Shown in pieces: positions 50,902 to 58,055 of a stretch of 64,000 nt of DNA (positions are counted from its first letter, which is position 1; every line of letters begins with the position of its first letter). The stretch lies in the NCBI GenBank assembly GCA_041485285.1, contig JBGPJF010000001.1:84329-148328 (forward strand), in the 5' to 3' direction. The DNA comes from DATEUP01 sp041485285 (GTDB lineage: Archaea; Thermoplasmatota; DTKX01; DATEUP01). The notes below the pieces were generated by a model that was given only the letters and a program-made list of their open reading frames with translations, was not told the DNA's origin and searched no databases. The position numbers and the translations under genes were made by a program.

Positions 50902-51525
50902 CTACAGCCTAGTGCGCTTGGCTCTCTTTCCCTTTGGCGGAGCCCGGTCCCCTCGGCCCTTTCCAAGGGTGGCTACGACATCTAGCTCGATCACGCGATA
51001 GACCGTGGGGGAAAGAACGGATCGAATGGGTGCTGTTTTCGCCACTGAGATTACCCGGGCCTTGACAGGCGCGAGTGTTCTGTCCGGGTAGATCAGCATC
51101 GCCATCAGAATCCCCACCCCACCAGCATAAGAGCCGTCCTGAATGCTAAGCCCATCGAACAGGCCGGATGTCGCGTCGACGACAACCGGAACGCCACAAT
51201 CCAGAACCATGGCTGCTACAGGATGGGGAAAAGGCAGGCTATTGAGTCGCTTTCGACCGAGGGCTCGCGGCCTACCCACAGGCACCGCTCCGATAATCTC
51301 ACCTTCGAAGGAATAAATTGGCGAGCCGGGAATTGCCTGCGATAAACCGCGTCGGCCATCGCCTTCGCCGGGGCCGTTCGTCCATGCCGCAACAAGCCCG
51401 CCCAAAGAGAGGCTGGCGACTACAGTCGAGCCGGGCGCCAAAGGGTTGGAGCGCCCATCCACAATCGGCGCCGTCGCTACTAGCTCCCTCCATTGTCCGT
51501 CCGACACAAAACCGAATACGCGCAT
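50902..51525 (-). CDS. Unrecognised protein of small accessory cluster
   Basis: 207 residues, not recognised. ATG at 51525 (MRVFGFVSDGQWRELVAT) is chosen over the frame start at 51579, which overlaps the previous gene. The sequence looks like a folded mixed protein: STVVASLSLGGLVAAW, GSPIYSFEGEIIGAVPVGRP, HPVAAMVLDCGVPVVVDATS, GILMAMLIYPDRTLAP, YRVIELDVVATLGKG, with a lysine/arginine-rich end. No signal peptide or membrane helix is clear. Base composition is visibly less GC-rich than around it. It begins five bases after the 51531-51926 gene, so the two are expressed together. Confidence 0.6.
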   Translation of the reverse strand: MRVFGFVSDGQWRELVATAPIVDGRSNPLAPGSTVVASLSLGGLVAAWTNGPGEGDGRRGLSQAIPGSPIYSFEGEIIGAVPVGRPRALGRKRLNSLPFPHPVAAMVLDCGVPVVVDATSGLFDGLSIQDGSYAGGVGILMAMLIYPDRTLAPVKARVISVAKTAPIRSVLSPTVYRVIELDVVATLGKGRGDRAPPKGKRAKRTRL

Positions 51526-51530
51526 GGCCC

Positions 51531-51926
51531 TCACCCAATAACGAAGTAGGCAGTCTTGACGAAAAACCTGCTCCCCCACTGATGAACGACGACCTCTAGG
51601 GGCTCCTCAATCCCCTCGAAGGTAATCTGATAGAAGTGAGCCACGTAACCGCCCCGGAATTGCCTCTGTGCGGTGCCTTTGGTGATCGCCCCCTTGATGT
51701 GGTCCCAAATTCGCCGGTAGCCCACGGGATCCTTCCAATTGACGCCCCAAGCTGCGGGAATTCGGCGAGGCGCGAGACCCGGTTGAGTCACATTTTGCCC
51801 CGCCGAGGGCGTTCGCGCTTGGCTCGGGCGCGACGGGCGCGGCCCTTCCCGCGGCACCGGCGCCGACAACAACTGGCTGCCGAGTATCGGTTTGAGCCGC
51901 CGTACGTGGTGGAGGTGCGCCGCCAT
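51531..51926 (-). CDS. Small two-part protein, Pro-rich linker plus compact domain
   Basis: 131 residues, not recognised. Residues 1-60 are a low-complexity stretch rich in P, R and S. Residues 61-131 look like a compact domain: VNWKDPVGYRRIWDHIKG, RQFRGGYVAHFYQITFEGIE, EPLEVVVHQWGSRFFVKTA. A disordered leader before a small beta-rich end, with a partner gene five bases downstream, recalls detached polymorphic-toxin tips and their immunity genes, but no catalytic motif supports this and the size could equally fit a regulator. ATG at 51926 has GGGAGGAGCGG upstream; the HAD gene ends 21 bases before it. Confidence 0.55.
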   Translation of the reverse strand: MAAHLHHVRRLKPILGSQLLSAPVPREGPRPSRPSQARTPSAGQNVTQPGLAPRRIPAAWGVNWKDPVGYRRIWDHIKGAITKGTAQRQFRGGYVAHFYQITFEGIEEPLEVVVHQWGSRFFVKTAYFVIG

Positions 51927-51947
51927 TGAGCCGTCTCCGCTCCTCCC

Positions 51948-52649
51948 TCACGGCGCCGCCAGGATCTTCTCGACGATCCCCGGGATTTCGTTCCAACTCG
52001 TCCCCCAGAAGATCTTGTCGTGGTCGTAGCGCTGCTCCAAGTCGCGGATCATCCCTTCGAAAAACGCCACGGAATCGTGGTTGCTCGACAGCGCCTTCGA
52101 CTGCGGCATCGCCTGCTTCAGGTAGATCACCGGCAGGTCGCAGTTCTTGGCGAGCATCACGTCCCGCGGAGCGTTGCCCACGACGATCGCGCGCGACCTG
52201 CCCGCGCGCCGCAGCACTTCGAAGACGACCTTCGGGTTCGGCTTCTCCCACGGGAGGCTGTCGGACCCCACGATGAGCTGCGGCTCGAACATGCCGTCCA
52301 TCTTGTTCAGCTTCAGGATCTCGAGCGCCCGCTTCGACAGGTTGAGGGTCGCGATCGAGAACTTCACGCCGCGCTTGCGCAAGCCGCCGATCGCCTCGGC
52401 CGCGTGGGGCATGATGTGCAGGTCGGCGCTGCGGACGATTTCGTCCATCCGCTTCTCCATCATTTGCCGCGTCTTCTGGTCCAGGCCGATGTCCGCCATG
52501 ATCCCCGCGAAGTCGCGGCCGGTGATGAGGCCCTCCATGACCTTCGTGATCCGGTCCTCGAGGTGGAACTCGCGGAAAATTTGCACGAAGGCGCGGTGGT
52601 TCAGGTCCTCGGAGTCTACAAGCGTCCCGTCGAGGTCGACGAGCATCAC
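51948..52649 (-). CDS. HAD-superfamily phosphatase
   Basis: 233 residues. Haloacid dehalogenase motif I VDLDGTLVDSEDLN with the nucleophilic Asp and the acid/base Asp two residues on, a helical cap, motif II FSIATLNLS (threonine), motif III Lys in LPWEKPNPKVVFEVL, and motif IV as AIVVGNAPRDVMLAKN, where one of the usual GDxxxD aspartates is replaced by Asn (GNAPRD). The weakened motif IV may lower metal affinity. Start is GTG 52649 or ATG 52646; an alanine/lysine-rich open stretch upstream lacks a start. Similar to phosphoglycolate phosphatases; substrate unknown. Confidence 0.82.
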   Translation of the reverse strand: MMLVDLDGTLVDSEDLNHRAFVQIFREFHLEDRITKVMEGLITGRDFAGIMADIGLDQKTRQMMEKRMDEIVRSADLHIMPHAAEAIGGLRKRGVKFSIATLNLSKRALEILKLNKMDGMFEPQLIVGSDSLPWEKPNPKVVFEVLRRAGRSRAIVVGNAPRDVMLAKNCDLPVIYLKQAMPQSKALSSNHDSVAFFEGMIRDLEQRYDHDKIFWGTSWNEIPGIVEKILAAP

Positions 52650-52738
52650 AAGCGACTCGTACGCGGGGGCCGCCTTGCGCTCCGCCGCGCGCTTTGCCGC
52701 GGCCGTTTGGCCCTGGGGGGCGCCCTTGGGGCGCGACT

Positions 52739-53437
52739 TCAGTCAATCACCTCGCCCATGATGCGGATCCCGGTCGGCGTCACATCCAGGATGAACGGCC
52801 GCATCTCGTGGCGCGAGGCCCGCATCTTGCGGACTGTCATGAAGCGTTTGAAGTCGTTGTTGTGGCGCATGACGCCAAGCTCGATGATGCCGTCGACGAG
52901 GAAGTACTCCGGCCGGTCGTCGACCTGCGTGGTCTCGATGAGCGCGATCGTCGTGACCTTCTTCGAGCGCAGCTGGAAGAAGAAGTCCTGCAGCACCCGG
53001 CGGGTCTGCCGGCTGTCCATCGGCAGCGCGGCCTCGAGCGCGTTCAGCGAATCGAGCACGAGGAAGTCGTAGGGCTTGCCGCCCACCTCGTCGCCCTGCG
53101 CGCGCTTCAGCATCAGCGAGAGGTAGTCCTCCTCGCGAAGCACGCCCCCGCCGAGCCCCTGCATCTCGGCGCGGAAGGACGCGACATCCGAGATCTGGAT
53201 GCGCGGGTGCACCTTGAACCCAAGGCTTGCGAGGTTTGCAAGGTGCCCGTCCTTCGTCTCTTCGAGCGTGACGTAGATCGCGCGCTCTTCCGGGTGCTTG
53301 TCGAGCCGCGCCGACAGGATCGCATACGCGAGTGCGGACTTCAGCGTGCCCGCCCCACCCACCAGCGTGACAATCGACCCGGCCGGCGGGTCCGTGTGGA
53401 AGACCAGATCCATTCCAGGCAGCGTGTTGCGGAACAT
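52739..53437 (-). CDS. RecA/KaiC-like ATPase with atypical P-loop
   Basis: 232 residues of the archaeal RAD55/KaiC-like superfamily. The Walker A region reads LVGGAGTLKSALAYAI, with leucine where the glycine of GxxGxGKT is expected. Walker B is FLVLDSLNALEAALP. Other landmarks: AIYVTLEETKDGHLANLASLG, QLRSKKVTTIALIETTQ, GIIELGVMRHNNDFKRFMTV and a C-terminal RPFILDVTPTGIRIM typical of these proteins. ATG at 53437 overlaps the stop of the RHH gene by one base (TAATG). Members of this group often act in signalling or motility switching rather than recombination. The partner with an RHH domain suggests an ATPase-regulated DNA-binding pair. Confidence 0.85.
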   Translation of the reverse strand: MFRNTLPGMDLVFHTDPPAGSIVTLVGGAGTLKSALAYAILSARLDKHPEERAIYVTLEETKDGHLANLASLGFKVHPRIQISDVASFRAEMQGLGGGVLREEDYLSLMLKRAQGDEVGGKPYDFLVLDSLNALEAALPMDSRQTRRVLQDFFFQLRSKKVTTIALIETTQVDDRPEYFLVDGIIELGVMRHNNDFKRFMTVRKMRASRHEMRPFILDVTPTGIRIMGEVID

Positions 53438-53862
53438 TACTTGGCCCCCTGTCCGATTTCCCCGAGCTTCTTTGCAAAGTCCTGCGAGCGCGCGCCCGGG
53501 CTCATGAGGTCCACGGGCTTGGCGAGCGCCTCGATGAACGAGGAGGTGATGTCGGAGGGGCGCAGCGCCTCGGGCATGACGCCGTTCTCCGCGCACTTCT
53601 GCGAGAAGAGGCGCACGGCGAGCTCCTCTGGAAAAAACATCAGGAGTTCGGCGAGCACCTGGTCGGCGACGGGATTGCGCTTGATGAGCCGGGTCGTGCC
53701 GGGCGCCGGGCCGTCGCGTCGCGCGTCGCGCGACAGCTTCTCGGAGATCGCTTCGGACACAATCGTGCGCACCGACTGGTCGGTGTCGAGCGAGTACTGC
53801 TTGAGTTTCTTAAACAAATCGATCTCCAGGTCGATCGTCGTTTTCTTGACGGCTCGACTCAA
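53437..53862 (-). CDS. RHH-domain protein coupled to KaiC-like ATPase
   Basis: 141 residues. Residues 5-45 (KKTTIDLEIDLFKKLKQYSL, SVRTIVSEAISEKLSRDAR) fit a ribbon-helix-helix DNA-binding domain, longer than an antitoxin. Residues 60-135 form a helical domain (VADQVLAELLMFFPEELAVR, LRPSDITSSFIEALAKPVDL) of unknown role. Start is TTG at 53862; the TATA-like AATATTTATC centred near 53903 leaves a leader of roughly 13 bases. One-base overlap with the ATPase gene. There is no toxin gene next to it, so it is more likely a regulator or adaptor. Confidence 0.75.
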   Translation of the reverse strand: MSRAVKKTTIDLEIDLFKKLKQYSLDTDQSVRTIVSEAISEKLSRDARRDGPAPGTTRLIKRNPVADQVLAELLMFFPEELAVRLFSQKCAENGVMPEALRPSDITSSFIEALAKPVDLMSPGARSQDFAKKLGEIGQGAK

Positions 53863-53896
53863 GCGTTTGTGACCCCCGGGGGTATGGGGGCGGGGT

Positions 53897-53910
53897 GATA
53901 AATATTACAT
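53897..53910 (-). promoter_or_regulatory. TATA box of the RHH/KaiC-like operon
   Basis: TAATATTTATC on the minus strand, centred near 53903, in a short AT-rich island between divergent genes. Confidence 0.5.
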
Positions 53911-54015
53911 GGGGCGCCAGGGGCCCTGAAACGGGAGCTGCTGGAGCCTCTCGTGGGCGCAATTATCTTTTGAGGGCCGCCGCTCCCTGTATGGGGAGCG
54001 CATTTGGGGGGCACG

Positions 54016-54867
54016 GTGGAACTGCACCTCGACCAAGACGCGTGGTTTCCTGGCGAGATTGTTACGGGGCTGATGCTGCTGCAGTTCACGAGGCGGACGA
54101 AGGTGACGGAGTTTGATGCGTGGCTGTACGGGCACGAGAACGCGATGGTGACGGTGCGGCACGGGAAGACCAGCACGACCTACCGCGAGTCGCGGCCGAT
54201 CGTGCAGGCCCCGCTGGTCGCGCTGGAGACGCGCAGCGCGCTTTTTTGGCCGGGCGCATACGATGCGGGGACCTACACGCTGCCCTTCGAGGCGCCGCTG
54301 CCGTATGGGGCGCCACCTTCGTTCTCGAAGACGCGGTATGGGTTTGCCGCGGAGTCGGTGTACAACGTGCATGCAAGCGTCGCCGTCCCGTGGGCTTCGG
54401 ACCCCCACGCTAGCGAGACCCTTGCGGTAGTAGTGCCGGCTTCCGCGCCGACGAGCGGGCCGGCGCTAGCCGCGAAGCCCGCGAGTTTTTTCACAGGCGG
54501 GACCTCCATCGAAATGCAGGTCGACACGCAGGATGCGCCGCGCGGTGGGATGATCACGGGGACGGTTTGCGTGTCGACCACCGGCACCAAGCGGCTGCGA
54601 GGGGTCACGGTGCGGCTTATGGAGATGGGTTTTGCAACCGCCCGCGGTCATCAAAGCTCGCAAACGGGCGCGCCCTTGGCGGAGCACTACTTCGGTCCGG
54701 GGGAAGCTGCCTTCGGCGCGTGGCTGCCTTTCCAACTGCCTGTGCCGCCGACGGCCACGCCGGCGTACGAGGGGCAGATCGTCGCACTGCGCCACTCGAT
54801 CAAGGCGGAGGCGGACCTGGCGCTTGCGCTGGATCCGTCGGTGACCTCGCCCTTCAGGGTCACCTGA
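54016..54867 (+). CDS. Arrestin-like protein
   Basis: 283 residues with the two-lobed look of the arrestin superfamily. The N-lobe starts with VELHLDQDAWFPGEIVTGLM (family pattern: strand, then FxPGExVxG), followed by VTEFDAWLYGHENAM and the strand pair TYTLPFEAPLPYGAPPSF. The C-lobe starts near 165 (TSIEMQVDTQDAPRGGMITG) and ends with IVALRHSIKAEADLAL. Spo0M of Bacillus and the eukaryotic arrestins share this plan; archaeal members have no known role. GTG at 54016 has GGGGGGCACG before it and AATTATCTT near 53961-53969. No membrane segment. Divergent from the RHH/KaiC-like operon. Confidence 0.75.
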   Translation: MELHLDQDAWFPGEIVTGLMLLQFTRRTKVTEFDAWLYGHENAMVTVRHGKTSTTYRESRPIVQAPLVALETRSALFWPGAYDAGTYTLPFEAPLPYGAPPSFSKTRYGFAAESVYNVHASVAVPWASDPHASETLAVVVPASAPTSGPALAAKPASFFTGGTSIEMQVDTQDAPRGGMITGTVCVSTTGTKRLRGVTVRLMEMGFATARGHQSSQTGAPLAEHYFGPGEAAFGAWLPFQLPVPPTATPAYEGQIVALRHSIKAEADLALALDPSVTSPFRVT

Positions 54868-54878
54868 GCGCGCGCGGG

Positions 54879-55571
54879 TCAGACACCGACGTGTGCGCAG
54901 TCGGCGGCGAGCGGGCAGCTGCTGCATCGTGGCCTCCCCGTGCAGTGCGTCTTGCACAAGCCTACGATTGCGCTGTGAAGCGCCTGCGCGTCGTGGACGC
55001 CAGCGCCGCCCGCTGCGCGCCAAGCGGCGGAGACGTCGCCGTAGGATGGCCGCCCGCTTTCGGGCACCGCGCCGAACCGCCGCATCAACCGCACGGTGTA
55101 TGCGTCAACGACGAACGTCGGCCGCCCCGCGGCGTACAGCAGAATCGCGTCGGCCGTTTCGTCGCCCACGCCGCGCCACGACAGGAACTCGCCGCGCATC
55201 GCGCCGTCGGGGAGCTCGAGGACTTTGTCCATCTGCCCGTCAAACGCCGCGCAGATCCGACTCGCGATGGCGCGGAGTGCTTTCGCCTTCTGCCCATAGA
55301 ATCCGGCCGTGCGCACGCACGCCTCGACCTTGGTCGCAGGGGCCGCGGCAAGGGCTCGCGGCGTGAGCAACTTCGCCGCGCGCAGGTTGTCCATCGCGCG
55401 CTGCGCACCCTCCCAGCGGGCGCGCTGGGTCAGGACCGCCGAGACCGCGACCTCAAAGGGGTCGTCGTAGGGCCACCACCGGCCCTCGGGCGCAAGGCGG
55501 CGCAAGGCGGCGGCCAGCGCTCTTAGCCTCGCGCCGTCAATCCCGGAATCCTCTTCTACTCTTTTCCCCAT
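54879..55571 (-). CDS. EndoIII-like DNA glycosylase lacking the lyase lysine
   Basis: 230 residues of the endonuclease III/HhH-GPD family with a C-terminal Fe-S cluster. The HhH hairpin reads WRGVGDETADAILLYAAGRP, where the catalytic Lys of EndoIII is replaced (GVGxxTAD has Glu), and the catalytic Asp is in FVVDAYTVRLMRRFG. This pattern resembles MagIII, a monofunctional 3-methyladenine glycosylase, rather than bifunctional EndoIII. The cluster cysteines read CTGRPRCSSCPLAADC, spacing 5-2-5 against the usual 6-2-5. ATG at 55571 is preferred (CCTTTATG upstream); ATG at 55589 would overlap the start of the divergent gene. Confidence 0.87.
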   Translation of the reverse strand: MGKRVEEDSGIDGARLRALAAALRRLAPEGRWWPYDDPFEVAVSAVLTQRARWEGAQRAMDNLRAAKLLTPRALAAAPATKVEACVRTAGFYGQKAKALRAIASRICAAFDGQMDKVLELPDGAMRGEFLSWRGVGDETADAILLYAAGRPTFVVDAYTVRLMRRFGAVPESGRPSYGDVSAAWRAAGGAGVHDAQALHSAIVGLCKTHCTGRPRCSSCPLAADCAHVGV

Positions 55572-55587
55572 CGCAAGGCCGATCGAC

Positions 55588-56121
55588 ATGGCCGCTCGCC
55601 GCGACATAAAGGACTCGGACGAGGAGGAAGAGGCCTCCCGCGACGAGGGCGACGGCGAGGCGCAGGAAAGTGACGAGGGCGAGGAGGAGGAGTCGCGCAG
55701 CGGGCGCGCGGTGGCCACAGGCGGCCGCAGCCGCATGCAGCGGTTCAAGGCGTGGTTCCGCGACGTGCGGCTCGATGTCTATGTCCTGGCTTTCACCGGC
55801 AGCCTCGTGCTGTTCGTCGTCGGCACGATGTCCGTGTGGGCGCGCGGCCTCCTGGGCGCCGGCCTCGAGAACTGGTTCAACTCGCTGGGCGGGGGGAACG
55901 TCTACCTGTTCCTGTTCGGGTTCCTGTGCCTTGCAGCTTCGGGGTACTTCTTTGCGTCCCTGCTCACCAAGCGGTCCGAGTTCCACCGCCTTGTCAAGAC
56001 CAAGGCCAAGAGCGACTTCGTCCGGGCGCTCGACAAGATCGAGCGCCTCGCCTTCGAGCTCGGCACGAAAGAGAGCGAGATTGTCGCGAAGAAGAAGCGC
56101 GAATTCCGCATCCGGCACTGA
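55588..56121 (+). CDS. Two-TM membrane protein with acidic N-terminus
   Basis: 177 residues, not recognised. Residues 1-48 are extremely acidic (DSDEEEEASRDEGDGEAQES), then a basic stretch, then two helices at about 64-88 (VYVLAFTGSLVLFVVGTMSVW) and 103-125 (VYLFLFGFLCLAASGYFFASLL), and a basic C-terminal helix (KSDFVRALDKIERLAFELGT). The small two-helix plan is common in Thermoplasmatota proteins of unknown function. ATG at 55588 is 16 bases from the glycosylase start, divergent. Confidence 0.75.
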   Translation: MAARRDIKDSDEEEEASRDEGDGEAQESDEGEEEESRSGRAVATGGRSRMQRFKAWFRDVRLDVYVLAFTGSLVLFVVGTMSVWARGLLGAGLENWFNSLGGGNVYLFLFGFLCLAASGYFFASLLTKRSEFHRLVKTKAKSDFVRALDKIERLAFELGTKESEIVAKKKREFRIRH

Positions 56122-56290
56122 GGGGGCCCGCGTACCCCTTGGGGGCCGCCATCGACCTGGAGCCAGAACCTCCGTTTCGCCTCCATGAGGGACCCCTTCA
56201 TTTCCACTGGAATGCAACACGGGCAAGGCGCCCTCGGGAGGCCTCCTTCCATGGGAAGGCAATTAGGCCCGGGGCCCTTCACGCGCGCTC

Positions 56291-57652
56291 GTGAAGGACA
56301 AGGCCGCGAGGGGCCGCACCCACAAGAAGCGCGGCGAAGGCCGCTTGGAGGCCTCCAAGGCCCCCCAGCCCCCCGCCAATGCGGGGGACCGACGAGCGGT
56401 GCTCATGTCTGCATCCCGGGAACTGGGGGAGATCCTCGACCTCGCCCGCAGCCTCCCCATCAAGGTCTCCTCGATCCAAATCCAAGATCGAGAGAAGCCC
56501 AACCCCCGCAGCTACTTCGGGTCGGGAAAGCTCGAGGAGGTCAAACGTGAGGTCCGCCTCATCCAAGCCGACCTCGCCATCGTCAATGACATCCTGAAGC
56601 CCTCGCAGCTCCTCACCATTCAGAAAGCGCTCGGCATCGAGATATGGGACCGCGTGCAGCTGATCCTGCGCATCTTCGCCGACCGCGCCCGCTCTCCAGA
56701 GGCCCGCCTCCAGGTCGAGCGCGCTGAACTGCAGATGCAGATTCCTCTCGTGAGAGAAGCGATCTCCCTCTCCAAGAAGGGCGAGAACCCCGGCTTCCTG
56801 GCAGGCGGTGAAATCGGGACCGCCACCCTCCTCAACCAGATCCGCAGGCGCACGGCTGCCATTGATGCACGCCTAGAGAAGATCAAGAAAGAGTCGGGCA
56901 CCCGCCGGGAGCGGCGCAAGCGGTCCGGGTACTTCGTCGTCTCCGCTGCAGGCTACACGAACGCCGGCAAGAGCACGCTGGTCGCCGCCATCACCGGCGC
57001 CGACCTCCTCATCGAAGACCGCATGTTCTCTACCCTTTCTACTACGACGAGAAAAGTAGAGCAGCTGAACGGAGTCGTACTCATGTCCGACACCGTCGGC
57101 TTCATCGAATCCCTCCCTCCCTTCATGATAGACGCCTTTAATTCAACAATTTCCGAGATCTATTCTTCCGACCTCATCCTCCTCGTCGTCGACGTCTCCG
57201 AAGATGAAGAGAATGTCGAGCGCAAGCTGCTCGTCTCCAAGGAAATCCTCGAAGCAAGCGTGGAACAACCGCCGGTCATGCTCGTGCTCAACAAGCGCGA
57301 CCAAGTCTCCCCGGAGGGGCTCGCGTGGAAGGTCAAGAAGCTCCAGCAGCGTGGGCTCCTGCGGCCCGATTCGTACGTAGCGGTTTCGGCGAAAACGGGA
57401 GACGGGATCGAGGAGCTCCTGTCGAAGGTCACCGAGCGGATCGAGCGGCTGGTTACGGCGGTCATCGAACTCGACCCGGAGACCGGGGCCGGTTACCAGG
57501 AATCCATATTGAGTTGGCTGCTCGACAACTGCGTGGCCGCCCGGGCAACGGGCCCGTTTTCGTTCCACGTCACCTGCGACGACTCGGTATTAAAGCGCGC
57601 AGAGGCCCAGCTTACCGCCCGCAAGCAGCGCTTCAAGGTTCAACGTTCTTAA
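56291..57652 (+). CDS. hflX: GTPase HflX
   Basis: Ribosome-associated GTPase that splits or rescues stalled ribosomes. 453 residues. HflX domain with PRSYFGSGKLEEVK and ALGIEIWDRVQLILRIFADR, the glycine-rich loop (ENPGFLAGGEIG), a coiled coil with RRTAAIDARLEKIKKE, then the G domain: G1 GYTNAGKSTLV, G2 TLSTTTR, G3 DTVGFIESLP, G4 NKRD, G5 VSAKTG. GTG at 56291 opens the frame. In the 169 bases before it a CCTTCC-ATG-GGAAGG dyad (56245-56259) and AATTAGG may be promoter parts. Later part of the G domain is in somewhat less GC-rich sequence. Confidence 0.96.
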   Translation: MKDKAARGRTHKKRGEGRLEASKAPQPPANAGDRRAVLMSASRELGEILDLARSLPIKVSSIQIQDREKPNPRSYFGSGKLEEVKREVRLIQADLAIVNDILKPSQLLTIQKALGIEIWDRVQLILRIFADRARSPEARLQVERAELQMQIPLVREAISLSKKGENPGFLAGGEIGTATLLNQIRRRTAAIDARLEKIKKESGTRRERRKRSGYFVVSAAGYTNAGKSTLVAAITGADLLIEDRMFSTLSTTTRKVEQLNGVVLMSDTVGFIESLPPFMIDAFNSTISEIYSSDLILLVVDVSEDEENVERKLLVSKEILEASVEQPPVMLVLNKRDQVSPEGLAWKVKKLQQRGLLRPDSYVAVSAKTGDGIEELLSKVTERIERLVTAVIELDPETGAGYQESILSWLLDNCVAARATGPFSFHVTCDDSVLKRAEAQLTARKQRFKVQRS

Positions 57653-58055
57653 ACGTGCGTCGAGGCCGCCTCCTAAGGCCCGCCCCTCCAACGACTTGCA
57701 ATGGAAACGTAGGGGTCCCCCTTTGTCCCGAAGTGCGGTAGCGCCCTCGGGGGGCCGCGACACGGGCATACGTCCGCCCAGACTTGTCGCGCGGCCGGCG
57801 TCATGTCCAATCATGCGGCGCTCGTTCGGCGAACCTGCTCATTTTACAAGACCCCTTTCGAATCTGCAAATCAGTTGCAAAAAAATCACCCACTCGAACC
57901 TTGAATCATCGCGCCATGCGAGTCGATTCGTCGCGGCGGGAACCTTTTTCTACCCTCCCGCCATGGTGTCGGATTACCAGAAAAGTTTCCGCCAAGTCCT
58001 GCGATAAAACCAGCCGCCGATTGCCAAAGTCCACCGGGAAAATGGGGTCAAGTCT
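57653..58055 (+). other. AT-rich intergenic region, candidate replication origin
   Basis: 403 bases without a gene between hflX and orc1/cdc6. From about 57838 to 57905 the sequence is AT-rich with TTGCAAAAAAATCACC. Then come ORB-like elements: GGCGGGAACCTTTTTC (57935-57950), its inverted near-copy GGCGGAAACTTTTC read on the minus strand (57980-57993), and TCCACCGGGAAAATGGGG (58030-58047), which resembles the archaeal origin recognition box pattern of CCAC/CCAG, GGAAA and a G-run. Archaeal origins commonly lie directly beside orc1/cdc6. GCGATAAAACC near 58005 may be the gene's promoter. Computation of strand skew would test this. Confidence 0.55.

Noticed and set aside
50704..50985. 93-residue plus-strand gene between elp3 and the unknown cluster
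   Set aside because: No recognisable motif, low-complexity composition, and it overlaps the end of the better-supported minus-strand gene.
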